Under the pieces are notes generated by a model that saw nothing but the letters and a program-made list of their open reading frames with translations, did no database searches and was not told where the DNA came from. Both the position numbers and the translations under genes were made by a program. A stretch of 64,000 nt of DNA from Acidimicrobiaceae bacterium (GTDB taxonomy: Bacteria; Actinomycetota; Acidimicrobiia; Acidimicrobiales; RAAP-2), in assembly GCA_947456245.1 (NCBI GenBank), contig CANGPS010000005.1:23352-87351 (forward strand), given 5' to 3'. Below are positions 47,561-57,574 of this stretch, piece after piece; position 1 is the first letter of the stretch; each line of letters begins with the position of its first letter.

Positions 47561-49162
47561 TTAGACCAAGGGGAGCTGAGCCGCGTCGAGGTCGGGAGCA
47601 CCGAGCAGCTCGCGGGCGTGACGCCGGGCTGCGTCCGAGTTCGGCTGACCCGACAGCATGCGGGCGAGCTCACCGACGCGTCCCTCCTCATCGAGCGCTT
47701 GGGCACGAGCGGCGTCGCGCTCCCCGGCAACCTTGATCACGGTCACCTGGCCCGACGCCCGGGCGGCAACCTGTGCGAGGTGCGTGACGACGAGGACCTG
47801 CCGGTCCGTTGCCACCTCGGCAAGGGCGGAGGCGAGGACCAGAGCGGTGGAGCCCCCGATGCCGGCGTCGACCTCGTCGAAGACCATGCATGACGGACCT
47901 CCTGGCAACGTCAGGCGGAGCGCGAGCATCAATCGAGCCAACTCTCCCCCGGAGGCGACAGCGGAGACCGGCTGCGGGGCGTGACCACGGTTCGCGCTGA
48001 ACAGCAGCTCGACCTTCTCGCCGGCAGGACCATCCACGCGAACATCGACCTCAGAGCGCGCGAGGGCGAGGCCGGGAAGATGAGCCCTGATCCCGTCGCA
48101 GAGACGTGGTGCCGCGTCTCGCCGCTGCGAGAGCAGCTCCTCCTCCTCCGCTCGAAGCCGCCGTGTTGCCTCAGCCAGGCGATCGGTCAGCGACGACTGA
48201 CGCTCGATCGAGCTCCGGAGAGCAGCCGAGCGCTCGACCAACGCCGTCCTGGTCGCCAGCACGTCCGCCAAGGTTGGGCCATGCATCCTCGTGAGTTCGT
48301 GCAGCAGCTTGAGTCGCTCGTCGACGACCGACGCTCGAACCGGATCAGCCTCGATCGACTCGAGCGCCTCGCGCAGCCGAGAGGCGGCCTCCTCGAGGGC
48401 GACCTCGGCGTCGAGCAGCGCCTCGTGGGCTGCACCGAGTGCCGCGTGACCGAGGATCTCTGACCGCAGGCGGGCCACGTGGTCTCGGGCACCACCGCGC
48501 TCGTGGCCCTCGAGCTCCTCGAGCCCAGAGGCCAGGACGGACCGAAGGCGCACGGCATCTCCAAGGAGCGCCGCCTCCATCAGGAGGTCGTCGACCTCGT
48601 CGGGCCCCTGGATCGCCGCTGCATCGATGACCCCGACCTGGTGGTCGAGCAGCGCACACTCGCGCACCAGCTCCTCTGGATCGCCACCCAGCGCGTCTCG
48701 TTCGGCCTCGAGGTCTCTCACCGCGGCACGGGCGGCGACGAGATCAGTCCGGTCGATCCCCCCGAACGCATCGAGCGCCCTGCGGATGGCGGTCGCGCTG
48801 AGCAGGGACTGGTGCTCATGCTGTCCGTAGATGTCGCAGAGCCCGGCAGCCTGTTCGCCCAGGACCGCCAGCGAACAGGCTCGACCGTCGATCCAGGCCT
48901 TGGCGCGTCCCTCTGCAGGAATCTCCCTCGCAAGGATGACCTCCGTCCCGTCGGGACGAGCGAACGTTGCCTCGACGTAGGCCGCTCCCCCGTCGGCGAC
49001 AATGCCTCGTGGCGGGCGACCGCCCATCACCAGTGCCAGGGCGTCGACGAGCAGCGTCTTTCCCGCACCCGTCTCTCCCGTCAGCGCCGTGAGCCCCGGT
49101 CCGAATGACAGGGTCGTCTCATCGATCACGCCGAGGCCACGTACGGTCAGCTCGAGGAGCAC
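47561..49162 (-). CDS. recN: DNA repair protein RecN
   Basis: 533 residues from the GTG at 49162 (VLLELTVRGLGVIDETTLSF); an upstream in-frame extension lies inside nadK. SMC-like architecture: Walker A GETGAGKTLLVDAL near the N-terminus, a long coiled coil, and a C-terminal signature and Walker B region (ASGGELARLMLALRL and CMVFDEVDAGIGG). It acts in double-strand break repair. The gap to nadK is four bases; tlyA-nadK-recN is a conserved set. Confidence 0.94.
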   Translation of the reverse strand: MLLELTVRGLGVIDETTLSFGPGLTALTGETGAGKTLLVDALALVMGGRPPRGIVADGGAAYVEATFARPDGTEVILAREIPAEGRAKAWIDGRACSLAVLGEQAAGLCDIYGQHEHQSLLSATAIRRALDAFGGIDRTDLVAARAAVRDLEAERDALGGDPEELVRECALLDHQVGVIDAAAIQGPDEVDDLLMEAALLGDAVRLRSVLASGLEELEGHERGGARDHVARLRSEILGHAALGAAHEALLDAEVALEEAASRLREALESIEADPVRASVVDERLKLLHELTRMHGPTLADVLATRTALVERSAALRSSIERQSSLTDRLAEATRRLRAEEEELLSQRRDAAPRLCDGIRAHLPGLALARSEVDVRVDGPAGEKVELLFSANRGHAPQPVSAVASGGELARLMLALRLTLPGGPSCMVFDEVDAGIGGSTALVLASALAEVATDRQVLVVTHLAQVAARASGQVTVIKVAGERDAARAQALDEEGRVGELARMLSGQPNSDAARRHARELLGAPDLDAAQLPLV

Positions 49163-49166
49163 GGCC

Positions 49167-50012
49167 TCACTCGTGTCCTTGGCGGAGGCTCTCTCGCAGG
49201 CGCTGCCCGAGGCCGACCTCCGAGAGCACGACCACCTTGAGCCGCCTCCGGTGGCGACGGCAGACCACGATCCCGTCAGGCTCGAGGGTGGCGGCAGACA
49301 GACCGTCGACGACGAAGACCGCTGGTCGCTCCCCGACCACCCGGAGCTCGAGGACCTGCTCCCCACCGAGGACGACACTGCGGTCGATGACGAAGTGCGG
49401 CGCCACCGGGGTCATCACGAACCCGTCGATGCCGGGAGCCAGGACCGGCCCTCCGGCCGAGAGGTTGTAGGCGGTCGAGCCCGTCGGCGTGGCGACGAGG
49501 ACGCCGTCGGCGGCATAGCTCAAGAACGGCTCACCATCGATCGACGAGTTGATCCGGACCACGTGACCCGGGACGGTCTTCTCGAGCGACGCCTCGTTCA
49601 CCACGAAAAGCTCAGACCGCTGGCCGTCGATCTCCACATCCACGCAGAGGCCTGCACGCTCCTCGATCTGTGCGGCTCCGGTCAGGACGTCGAGGATGGC
49701 GCCGTGAAGCTCCGCCGGTGCCATGTTGAGCAGGTAGCCCACCCGGCCGAAGTTGACGCCGAGGACGGCCACATCAAGCTCGTGGGCACGCCGGGCGGTG
49801 CGAAGGAAGGTCCCATCGCCACCGAGGCTGACGAGCAGGTCGGGGGCGATCTCGTCGAGCGCGTCGAGCTCACCGAACACCGCCGACCTCTCCAGTGCGA
49901 CGACGGTCACCTCGATGTCCCTCGCCACGAGCTCGGACGCGGTCGTGGACGCCAGGGCGACCGCGTCTTGACGCCCCGCATGGACGACGAGCGCGACGTG
50001 GGCGCGGCTCAC
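49167..50012 (-). CDS. nadK: NAD kinase
   Basis: 281 residues. The GGDGT motif (LVSLGGDGTFLRTARRAHE) and the second conserved box TPTGSTAYNLSAGGPVL are intact. It phosphorylates NAD to NADP, using ATP or, in actinobacteria, polyphosphate. It overlaps tlyA by four bases. The full N-terminus is VALVVHAGRQDAVALAS-type, as in other family members. Confidence 0.96.
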   Translation of the reverse strand: MSRAHVALVVHAGRQDAVALASTTASELVARDIEVTVVALERSAVFGELDALDEIAPDLLVSLGGDGTFLRTARRAHELDVAVLGVNFGRVGYLLNMAPAELHGAILDVLTGAAQIEERAGLCVDVEIDGQRSELFVVNEASLEKTVPGHVVRINSSIDGEPFLSYAADGVLVATPTGSTAYNLSAGGPVLAPGIDGFVMTPVAPHFVIDRSVVLGGEQVLELRVVGERPAVFVVDGLSAATLEPDGIVVCRRHRRRLKVVVLSEVGLGQRLRESLRQGHE

Positions 50013-50830
50013 AGCAGCTCCGCCTCATCAAGGGCGAGATCGATCATGTCCTCAATGGTCGCACGATCCGACGCTTCGCCGTGCCTGGCATGGACGAGGA
50101 ACTCCGCGTTGCCGGCTGGGCCAAGGATTGGGGATGCGGTGATCCCGAGGACCGAAGCGCCAGCCGCGCTGAGGGCTTCCACCACGCCCTCGAGGGCATC
50201 CGCGCGATCGGATCGTGCCCGGATGACACCACGCCCCTTCGAGGCCACCTGTCGGCCAACCTCGAACTGCGGCTTGCACAGGATCACCGTGTCGCCTGTC
50301 TCTCCGCTCACCTCTAGGAGTCTGGCGCAGATGAGCCGAGCCGACATGAACGACAGGTCGGCCACGACGAGCGAGGGTGCCGGCTTCGGGGCGAGCAATG
50401 CCGTGGCTCGTTCACGGTCGACCTCCCTGATGTTGGTGCGCTCGAGGGAGATCACGCGCTCATCCTGACGCAGGCGCTCGTGGAGCTGACCGTATCCGAC
50501 GTCCACCGCCACCACGCCGGCTGCACCAGCCTGGAGCAGGCAGTCGGTGAAGCCACCGGTGGCACTCCCGGCGTCGACAGCGGTCCGGCCGGATGGGTCG
50601 ATCGAGAAGGCCGTCAGGGCTCGGGCCAGCTTCTTGCCACCGCGGCTGACGAACTCAGGGCCGTGGGCCATCACATGGATCTGCTCTCCGGGGTCTACCT
50701 GCCTGGCGGGCTTCTGCGCCACCGAGCCGTTGACCAGCACCATCCCGGCGGCGATCGCTTCGGATGCCTCCGCTCGAGACCGCACGAGACCACGGTCAAC
50801 GAGGAGCACGTCGAGTCGAACCCGACCCAT
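50009..50830 (-). CDS. tlyA: TlyA-family rRNA 2'-O-methyltransferase
   Basis: 273 residues. N-terminal S4 RNA-binding domain (RLDVLLVDRGLVRSRAEASE), then an FtsJ-like methyltransferase domain with the SAM site VDAGSATGGFTDCLLQAGA and the stretch SLVVADLSFMS. In mycobacteria TlyA methylates 16S C1409 and 23S C1920, giving capreomycin sensitivity. It overlaps nadK and lies three bases after a small gene on the same strand. Confidence 0.94.
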   Translation of the reverse strand: MGRVRLDVLLVDRGLVRSRAEASEAIAAGMVLVNGSVAQKPARQVDPGEQIHVMAHGPEFVSRGGKKLARALTAFSIDPSGRTAVDAGSATGGFTDCLLQAGAAGVVAVDVGYGQLHERLRQDERVISLERTNIREVDRERATALLAPKPAPSLVVADLSFMSARLICARLLEVSGETGDTVILCKPQFEVGRQVASKGRGVIRARSDRADALEGVVEALSAAGASVLGITASPILGPAGNAEFLVHARHGEASDRATIEDMIDLALDEAELL

Positions 50831-50833
50831 CGG

Positions 50834-51082
50834 TCAGAGCTCTTCGTCGGGCGCCACGTTGCGACTGACCTCCGCCACCCCCCGGCTGACTGCCCGGAGG
50901 GACGAACCTGTCACATCGACGATCCTGCGACCGGCGTTTACCGAGGCGTCGCTGATCTGCACCGCCGCCTCGCCAGCCGCCTCGACCGGCACTCGTGTGA
51001 TGGCCCGGATGGTCTCCTCGATCCGCGAAAGCGTCACGGTCGCGATGAGCTGGCTTGCCTTGACGAACCGGCTCAGGTTCAC
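50834..51082 (-). CDS. small helical protein, unknown
   Basis: 82 residues from a GTG with GGGAGG at good spacing. Almost wholly predicted amphipathic helix (LSRFVKASQLIATVTLSRIE and onward) without cysteine or tryptophan, ending PDEEL. It lies three bases before tlyA. The family is not recognised; phasin-like or ribosome-associated roles are only guesses. Confidence 0.65.
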   Translation of the reverse strand: MNLSRFVKASQLIATVTLSRIEETIRAITRVPVEAAGEAAVQISDASVNAGRRIVDVTGSSLRAVSRGVAEVSRNVAPDEEL

Positions 51083-51157
51083 GGACGCCCTCCCTGCCTC
51101 ACGGCCTCATCTAAGCACGATCGCACCTGCGGCCGGTGCCATCGCCCCAGCTGCGAG

Positions 51158-51898
51158 TCAGGCCAGCAGACCCTCGACGAGCGAGAGGAGCGTCGGCGCC
51201 TCGCGCTCGATGCGCACATCGGTCGATGGCGTCGCCTCCGATCGCACGAGCCCAAACGGCACGCCGAGGGCCTTGGCGAGCGCCCCATCGGTCGAAGGCC
51301 GATCTCCGATGCAGATCTCGATGCCACCGGAGCGTCGCGCGATGAGGTCGATCGTCGGTTGTCCAGGCTTCCCGGCGATGAGTGGAGGCGTCTCCGACGC
51401 GGTGGCGATCGCCGCGACAAGCGCCCCGGTTCCAGGCAAGAGCCCTTCGGCCGTCGGGTGGGTCGGGTCATCGTTGGTGGCGATGAATCGCGCGCCGTTG
51501 CGGATGTTCGTGGCAGCCCTGGCGATCCCGTCGAAGGTGAACGACCGCTCCCATCCGACAACCACAGCGTCGGGCGAGTCCGTCGTCGAGATGACTCCGG
51601 CGCGTTCCACTGCCTCATGCACGCCGTGGTCCCCGATCACGTGGGCGGAGCTTCCGGAGGGAAGGATGCTCGCGGCCGCCACGGCGGCGGTGATGACGTC
51701 ATCCTCGGCCGCCTCGACCCCGATGCGACCGAGTCGCGTTGTCATCTGCGCCAGCGTCGGCGACGAGTTGTTCGTGACGAAGAGGACGTGGCGACCCGCT
51801 GCGCGGAGCATCGACACCGCCTCAGAGGCGCCAGGGATCTCGTGGCCTGCCAGCCAGACGACGCCATCAAGGTCGAGGACGACGGTGGGTGCACTCAC
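51158..51898 (-). CDS. HAD-superfamily IIA phosphatase (NagD/PGPase-like)
   Basis: 246 residues. Nucleophile motif VVLDLDGVVWLAGHEIPGA, motif II FVTNNSS, and the C-terminal GKPGQPTIDLIARR and GDRPSTDGALAKALG motifs. Gene order beside tlyA matches many actinobacteria, where the product is called a HAD-IIA hydrolase or phosphoglycolate/4-nitrophenyl phosphatase. Its lid insert is short. It lies five bases after the universal stress gene. Confidence 0.92.
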   Translation of the reverse strand: MSAPTVVLDLDGVVWLAGHEIPGASEAVSMLRAAGRHVLFVTNNSSPTLAQMTTRLGRIGVEAAEDDVITAAVAAASILPSGSSAHVIGDHGVHEAVERAGVISTTDSPDAVVVGWERSFTFDGIARAATNIRNGARFIATNDDPTHPTAEGLLPGTGALVAAIATASETPPLIAGKPGQPTIDLIARRSGGIEICIGDRPSTDGALAKALGVPFGLVRSEATPSTDVRIEREAPTLLSLVEGLLA

Positions 51899-51903
51899 CT
51901 CGA

Positions 51904-52350
51904 TCAGCGGCCGTCGTGAGGGACGACGACGACCGGGCAGGCTGAGTGGTGGACGCAGTGCATCCCCGTGGAGCCGAGCAGGAGGCTGCCGATGTCTCCA
52001 TGGCCCCTGCTGCCGACGACGAGGAGATCCGCCTCCCGGGATGCGGCGATCAGGACATCGGAGGCATGCCCCATCCGAGCATCGGAGATCACCTCGACAG
52101 CGTCCGGGACATCGATACCATCGAGGACCGCCTCGATGGTCGACAGCGCATAGCTCTTGAGGTCATCCTCGCTCACGGCGACGGTCATCGTGGCGCCAAG
52201 CGCCTCGCCCATCCCGAGCCACGTGGCTGGTGCTTGGAAGGCGCTGATGATGCGAACCGAGGCCCGGCGGTGGGCTGCCTCTTCGATTGCCCAACGGGTG
52301 GCGCGCACCGAGCTCTCCGATCCATCGACTCCGACCACGATTTCTGCCAT
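51904..52350 (-). CDS. universal stress protein
   Basis: 148 residues from the ATG at 52350, chosen for the strong AGGAGG upstream. MAEIVVGVDGSESSVRATRW and the ATP-binding GSRGHGDIGSLLLGSTGMHC with following CPVVVVP are standard UspA features, including the G-2X-G-9X-G(S/T) signature. It is co-transcribed with the HAD gene. Confidence 0.93.
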   Translation of the reverse strand: MAEIVVGVDGSESSVRATRWAIEEAAHRRASVRIISAFQAPATWLGMGEALGATMTVAVSEDDLKSYALSTIEAVLDGIDVPDAVEVISDARMGHASDVLIAASREADLLVVGSRGHGDIGSLLLGSTGMHCVHHSACPVVVVPHDGR

Positions 52351-52406
52351 CCCACACCTCCTGCGTTGCGCACATGGTAGCGGCGAGCCGCCAGCCGGCC
52401 GTGGCC

Positions 52407-54476
52407 TCAGGGAAGCTGGTGCACGACCAGCGGCAGGACCGCGGGTACTCCGGCGGCTCGCAGCAGCGAGGCGGCCACGGTCATCGTCCATCCGGACCGA
52501 TAGGAGTCATCGACGAGCAGCACTGGTCCGTCCGGCACCGGGGCACTCGAATCCACCGAGAGGCGAGCAAGGAGACCGGTGACCCGATCCCGAGAGCTGG
52601 CGTCTCGACCCGGTGCCTCCCCCGAGGACCCGAGGATGTCGAGCACCGGCAGCCTGCCGATCGCCCCGAGGCGATCGGCCAGGTCCAAGATGAGGGTGTG
52701 GTGGCGGTCAGACGGCATCGGGACGATCGCAACCGGTCGCTCCGCCCAGCGGGAGCGCCAGCGCGCCAGCACCTGCACCACCCCGTCGACCACCTCGTCG
52801 GGAAGCGCTTTATCTGGACCTGCCGTGGACCGTGCCGCAACGCTCCAACCTGGATCGTCGGCGAAGCTGAGCGCTCGTCCCTCATCCGCCCCGACGATCC
52901 GGCCTCGGAGCCCGTCGATCTTGCTCGGCCACATCTTGCGAGGCTCGATGATCACATCCTGGCCTCGGAGGAACTCGGCCGCGGCGAGGACCGACCCTTG
53001 GCTCGGCGACCGCCCGGGAGGTGGGAGCTCACCGGTGCAGACCGAGCATGAGCCGCAGGGACCGGGATCGGGATCGTCGAGCGCCACCTGCAGGAACTCC
53101 ATGAGGCATCCGTCGCCGCGCGCATAGGACCTCATGAGTGCGGCCTCGGCGGCTCGGACTGCCGTGATGGACGACCACTTCTCCTCGTCGAACACATATG
53201 GGACCCCAGTGGCCATCCAGCCCTCGGCGCCCAGCTCGACCGACCCGTCGACGGCCATGACCTTGAGGGTCGCGTCGAGTCGTCCGCGTCTCACCCCGGT
53301 CGAGGCCTCGAGGGCCGGCGCACTCATGGGCCGCTCGCCTTCGGTGAGGACCGCCATGATGGCGTCGATCGTCGCCGGCACCGGGATTGACGCAGTCGCG
53401 AAGTACTCCCAGAGCCGCTCGTCGGTCTCGGCCGGCAACAGGATGGCCTCGGCGTGGTCGATGGCCCGTCCGGCCCGACCCACCTGCTGGTAGTACGCCA
53501 CCGGGGAGTCAGGCGAGCCCACGTGGATGCAGAAGCCGAGGTCCGGCTTGTCGTAGCCCATGCCGAGGGCGGAGGTGGCCACCACGGCCTTCAGGCGGTT
53601 GTGGCGGAGGTCATCCTCGACGACAGCCCTTCTCTCCGGCTCGAGCTGGCCCGAGTACGCCGCCACCGCGTGCCCTTGCGAAGCGAGGAAGGATGCGAGT
53701 CGAGTGGTGTCAGCGACCGTCGGCACGTAGACGATCCCGGAGCCCTCGATCTGCCCGATGGCCTCGTCCACCCAGGCGAAGCGCTCTAGGGGGCCAAGGC
53801 CAGCGACGACGCTCAGCCGCAGCGACGTGCGAGCGAGGCTGCCGCGCAGCACGAGGGTCTCCGTTCCAAGCTGCACGGACACGTCGTCGGACACCCGTGC
53901 GTTCGCCGTGGCGGTCGTTGCGAGGACAGGGATGTCAGCAGACTCCGTGAGCAGCCTGGACAGTCGCTGGTAGTCCGGTCGGAAGTCGAACCCCCAGTCC
54001 GAGATGCAGTGGGCCTCGTCGATCACGATCAGACCGGCTCGACCGAGCAGGGGTCCGATCCGCTCCATGAAGCGAGGGTTCGCCAGTCGCTCCGGTGACA
54101 CGAGCAGCACGTCGAGCTCATCGTGCTCGATCCGGTGGAGCACCTGATCCCACTCATCGAAGTTCGAGGAGTTGATCGAGCCTGCGAGGAGCCCTGACGC
54201 CCCCGCCGCGACCACCTGATCCCTCATCAGCGCGAGTAAGGGCGACACCACCAGCGTCGGGCCACGACCCATGCCGCGTAGCGCCGTTGTGGCGGCCCAG
54301 TACACCGCAGACTTGCCCCACCCTGTTGCTTGGACCACGAGCACCCGAGCCCCCGGGGCCAGCAGTGCCCTGACTGCCCTCCGCTGGTCCGGGCGCGCCA
54401 CCGCACCTGGGCCGGCCAACGAGGACAGGACCAACTCGAGGCTCCGATCCGCGAGCTGGTCTGAGGCCTCACTCAC
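52407..54476 (-). CDS. RecQ-like helicase with C-terminal phosphoribosyltransferase-like domain (paralogue 1)
   Basis: 689 residues from a GTG. SF2 helicase: Walker A ATGWGKSAVY (50-59), DEAH at 153-156 followed by CISDWGFDFRPDY, motif VI YQQVGRAGRA. The RecQ zinc-binding Cys cluster is CGSCSVC. The last 200 residues are not RecQ-Ct/HRDC but PRTase-like, with the PRPP-loop-type motif VLLVDDSYRSGWTMT (652-666). It is not adjacent to a dprA-like gene. Base composition is like the surroundings. Its relation to the second copy at 61896 is close in the helicase core. Confidence 0.88.
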   Translation of the reverse strand: MSEASDQLADRSLELVLSSLAGPGAVARPDQRRAVRALLAPGARVLVVQATGWGKSAVYWAATTALRGMGRGPTLVVSPLLALMRDQVVAAGASGLLAGSINSSNFDEWDQVLHRIEHDELDVLLVSPERLANPRFMERIGPLLGRAGLIVIDEAHCISDWGFDFRPDYQRLSRLLTESADIPVLATTATANARVSDDVSVQLGTETLVLRGSLARTSLRLSVVAGLGPLERFAWVDEAIGQIEGSGIVYVPTVADTTRLASFLASQGHAVAAYSGQLEPERRAVVEDDLRHNRLKAVVATSALGMGYDKPDLGFCIHVGSPDSPVAYYQQVGRAGRAIDHAEAILLPAETDERLWEYFATASIPVPATIDAIMAVLTEGERPMSAPALEASTGVRRGRLDATLKVMAVDGSVELGAEGWMATGVPYVFDEEKWSSITAVRAAEAALMRSYARGDGCLMEFLQVALDDPDPGPCGSCSVCTGELPPPGRSPSQGSVLAAAEFLRGQDVIIEPRKMWPSKIDGLRGRIVGADEGRALSFADDPGWSVAARSTAGPDKALPDEVVDGVVQVLARWRSRWAERPVAIVPMPSDRHHTLILDLADRLGAIGRLPVLDILGSSGEAPGRDASSRDRVTGLLARLSVDSSAPVPDGPVLLVDDSYRSGWTMTVAASLLRAAGVPAVLPLVVHQLP

Positions 54477-54548
54477 CGGGCGCTACGAACGTTGAGCGTT
54501 GAGGACGAAGCCGCACCCACGACATCTTGCCGGTGTCGGACGGTTCGA

Positions 54549-55175
54549 TCAGTAGATGGTGATCTCGAGCGGAGCGCTGAAGGTCAGCCTCGGAGCACCC
54601 GGCAGATACGTGCTGGGGATCTCTCCTGAGTCGGCGTACCGGGCCACGTCGAACACGTTCGACGACTCCACGCCGACTTCGACGGCGGTACCGCAGAGCG
54701 TGATCTCGCTCGCCTCGCCGAACGCCGAAGTGAGTGGGACCGTGCCAGCCTGGAGCGCGCCGAGGTGCTCTCGGGTGAGTCGACCGACCAACGAGTACTC
54801 GACATCCCCCCCGACGGAGCCCACCACGTGGGCGATCATGGCGTGGTGTCGACCATCGTCGATCACGTGGAGCGAGTCTTCGCCCGACCCGAGGGTCTCC
54901 CTGAGTCGCTGATGGCGCTCGCTGGAGGCGAGGAGGTGCCACTGGGTGTGTCGGCGGGCCTTCATCGCCCAGAGCGGTCCAGCGGGGATCTCCGTCGAGC
55001 TCTCATCCTCGTCGAGTGCCGTCGAGGTGTCAGCACCGACGAGCGGCTCCGGAGCCACGCCCAGATCCTGATCGATCACGAGGTCGCCGGGGCGGGGTCG
55101 CTCGCCGGAGCCCGCCAGCACGGCATGACCAGGAGCCTCGTGCTCGTCGTCTCTCGGGCTGCTGGGGCTGCTCAT
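54549..55175 (-). CDS. protein of unknown function
   Basis: 208 residues from the ATG at 55175, with GGAG eight bases upstream; a GTG three codons earlier has no proper spacing. The first 60 residues are acidic and Pro/Ser-rich, probably disordered; the rest is a soluble domain (WAMKARRHTQWHLLASSERH, then SLHVIDDGRHHAMIAHVVGS) ending LTFSAPLEITIY. I recognise no family. It stands alone, with short gaps on both sides. Confidence 0.6.
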   Translation of the reverse strand: MSSPSSPRDDEHEAPGHAVLAGSGERPRPGDLVIDQDLGVAPEPLVGADTSTALDEDESSTEIPAGPLWAMKARRHTQWHLLASSERHQRLRETLGSGEDSLHVIDDGRHHAMIAHVVGSVGGDVEYSLVGRLTREHLGALQAGTVPLTSAFGEASEITLCGTAVEVGVESSNVFDVARYADSGEIPSTYLPGAPRLTFSAPLEITIY

Positions 55176-55303
55176 CGTGGCCACTCCATTCGTCGTTCCT
55201 GGTCGTCGACCCTAATGGGCTTCGGACGACGGCGATGATCCTGGGAGTTGGCGCATGGCTCTTGGTCACTGCATGCTGTCTGGACAGACCGAGGAGGAGC
55301 CCC

Positions 55304-55660
55304 ATGTCCAGCGCCACAGAGATCAGGTTCGTGTTCGAGATCGAGGTCACGGACGTGGAGGCGTTCACCGCTGCGGTCAACGAATGCTGCGAGGTGAGCT
55401 CGACCGAGCCGGGGACCTTGATCTACGACTGGTACCTCGACGCGGAATCGGGCACGGCCCACCTCTACGAGGCCTATGCCTCGGTCGACGCCGTGATCGC
55501 CCATGCCTCCGGTCCGGTGTTCACCGACATCGGCCCTCGGCTCCTCGAGAGCTGCCGATTCACGAGCGGCATGTGCTTCGGCGACGCCGGTCGCCTCGCC
55601 GATGGGCCTCAGCTCCTCCCGGTCACCTACATGGGCACACCGATCGCCGGCATGAGCTGA
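55304..55660 (+). CDS. antibiotic-biosynthesis-monooxygenase (ABM) fold protein
   Basis: 118 residues from the ATG at 55304, with GAGGAGGAG just upstream. FVFEIEVTDVEAFTAAVNEC, STEPGTLIYDWYLD, and HLYEAYASVDAVIAHASGP follow the dimeric ferredoxin-like ABM pattern of quinol monooxygenases and related small proteins. Its substrate is unknown. It is convergent with the aldo/keto reductase. Confidence 0.8.
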   Translation: MSSATEIRFVFEIEVTDVEAFTAAVNECCEVSSTEPGTLIYDWYLDAESGTAHLYEAYASVDAVIAHASGPVFTDIGPRLLESCRFTSGMCFGDAGRLADGPQLLPVTYMGTPIAGMS

Positions 55661-55689
55661 GGCACGAGAGAGCGCCGACCTCGTCGGGC

Positions 55690-56655
55690 TCAGCCGAAGA
55701 CGCTGATGACGTCCAGTCGCTCGAGGACGTCGGGGGTCAGCCGATCGACGACGTCGAGGGCGGACATGTTCTCGGCCACCTGCTCGGGCGTGCTCGCTCC
55801 GGTGATCACGGTGGAGACGTTCGGGTTCTTGACGCACCACGCCAGCGCCAGCTGGGTGAGGGAGGCGTCGATCTCATCGGCGACCTCCTTGAACTTGGCG
55901 ACCTTGGTGTTGCGCACCGGGTCGGTGAGGGTGGACTTGAGCCACTCGTAGCCCTCGAGCGTCGCGCGGGACCCCTCGGGGATCCCGCCGAGGTACTTGC
56001 CCGTCAGCAGGCCCGAGGCGAGGGGCGACCAGGTGGTGAGCCCGAGACCGATCTCGTCGTAGAGGCGTGCGTACTCGTTCTCGACGCGCTCTCGCCACAG
56101 CAGGTTGTACTGCGTCTGGTCGAAGAGCGGCTTGTGGAGGTGGTGCTTGTCCGCGATCGCCCAAGCCGCCATGATCTCGGCGGCCGACCACTCTGACGTG
56201 CCCCAATAGAGGGCCTTGCCCTGCGAGATCATGTCCGACATCGCCCACACCGTCTCTTCGAGTGGCGTGTGGGCATCGGGACGGTGGCAGAACACCAGGT
56301 CGACGAAGTCGAGTCCGAAGCGCTCCAGCGACCCGTCGATGGCCTGCATGAGGTACTTGCGGTTGAGGGTGTTCTTCATGTTGACCTCGTCGTGGAGGCC
56401 CCAGTAGAGCTTGGTCGAGATCACATAGCTGTGCCGTGCCCAGCCGAGGTCTCGGATGGCGGCGCCCATGATGCGCTCGGACTCCCCCGCTGCGTAGCCC
56501 TCGGCGTTGTCGAAGAAGTTCACCCCTGCGTCACGAGCGGCCGAGAGGCACTCAGCGGCCAGGCCGGTGTCGAGCTGCGTCTTGAAGGTGACCCACGAGC
56601 CGAAGCTCAACGAGCTGACCTTGAGCCCGGTACGACCGAGGTTGCGGTACTCCAT
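55690..56655 (-). CDS. aldo/keto reductase (Kv-beta-like)
   Basis: 321 residues. [20 protein letters not shown], the catalytic Asp and Tyr in [14 protein letters not shown], Lys in STKLYWG, and the His region VFCHRPD match the AKR family nearest to potassium channel beta-subunit-type reductases ([15 protein letters not shown]). It would use NADPH to reduce carbonyls. GGAGG precedes the ATG. It is 118 bases downstream of a TetR regulator on the same strand. Confidence 0.93.
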   Translation of the reverse strand: MEYRNLGRTGLKVSSLSFGSWVTFKTQLDTGLAAECLSAARDAGVNFFDNAEGYAAGESERIMGAAIRDLGWARHSYVISTKLYWGLHDEVNMKNTLNRKYLMQAIDGSLERFGLDFVDLVFCHRPDAHTPLEETVWAMSDMISQGKALYWGTSEWSAAEIMAAWAIADKHHLHKPLFDQTQYNLLWRERVENEYARLYDEIGLGLTTWSPLASGLLTGKYLGGIPEGSRATLEGYEWLKSTLTDPVRNTKVAKFKEVADEIDASLTQLALAWCVKNPNVSTVITGASTPEQVAENMSALDVVDRLTPDVLERLDVISVFG

Positions 56656-56773
56656 GGTGATGCCTCCAGGGACTGGTGGTCGACAGGGGTTCTGCGACGT
56701 GTCAGATCGACTCTAGTGATCCCCACCATGGACACGTCACCCGGACGGCGCCGCCCGATGGTGGTCGCGCCGC

Positions 56774-57412
56774 TCAGGCCGTGGTGCGATTGGCCTTGTC
56801 CGCTCCCTGGGCGGCGATGGTGCCATGGATCCAGTCGACGGCGGAGTTCGACGCTGACGTGGTGTCGATGTTCGGGCACATGTCCCAGAACACCTGTCCG
56901 AACACGGCGCCGAAGTAGAACAGCACCCACTGTCCGGCGTCCACCTGGTCGGTCACCCATCCGAGCCGCTGGAGCTCGGCCACTGTGTCGACTCGCTGCA
57001 TGATGCGCTCTTCGATCACCTTCGCCACCCGGTCGAAGACCACCGGATCCCGGTGGAGCTCGGTGAGGGCCTCCACGTAGCGCCAGACGGTCTCGCGCTT
57101 CACCGGATCCCAATAGGGCTCTCGGACGGCGGCCACCGCCTCGACGTAGCCATCCTGATCGACGGCCTCGACGGCTTCGACGGTCCTCGACCTGTCGCCG
57201 TCGAGCTCGGAGAAGATCTCGAGGAGCCGCACGGCATGGGCCTCGGCCAAGAGCGTCTCGCGATCGTCGAAGTAGTAGTAGATCGTGGGGATCGCCACGT
57301 TGGCGGCCTCAGCGATCTCCTTCACCCGCAGTCGTCTTCCGCCGGCCTGCTCGATCAGGGCGACGCATGAGTCGAGGATCTGCTGCCTCGTCTCGGTCTC
57401 ACGTCTCCCCAC
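56774..57412 (-). CDS. TetR-family transcriptional regulator
   Basis: 212 residues from a GTG preceded by GAGG. N-terminal helix-turn-helix: TRQQILDSCVALIEQAGGRR then VKEIAEAANVAIPTIYYYF. The ligand domain is helical with no recognisable effector signature. Its closest neighbours are the aldo/keto reductase downstream and the divergent GH78 gene, either of which could be a target. No clear palindromic operator was found in 57413-57586. Confidence 0.92.
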   Translation of the reverse strand: MGRRETETRQQILDSCVALIEQAGGRRLRVKEIAEAANVAIPTIYYYFDDRETLLAEAHAVRLLEIFSELDGDRSRTVEAVEAVDQDGYVEAVAAVREPYWDPVKRETVWRYVEALTELHRDPVVFDRVAKVIEERIMQRVDTVAELQRLGWVTDQVDAGQWVLFYFGAVFGQVFWDMCPNIDTTSASNSAVDWIHGTIAAQGADKANRTTA

Positions 57413-57574
57413 TGAGCCTCACTCCCCTGGCGGCCTGACTCGGCATCGTCGGCTGCGTCGTGCTCACCATAGCGACATCGGCAAGTCGACCAACGCGCGA
57501 AACCGATCGGAGTTCGGCTCCGCGGCCCGCCCTTCACCGTGATAGTCGATCAGGGGTTCGAGCCACGCTGGCGG

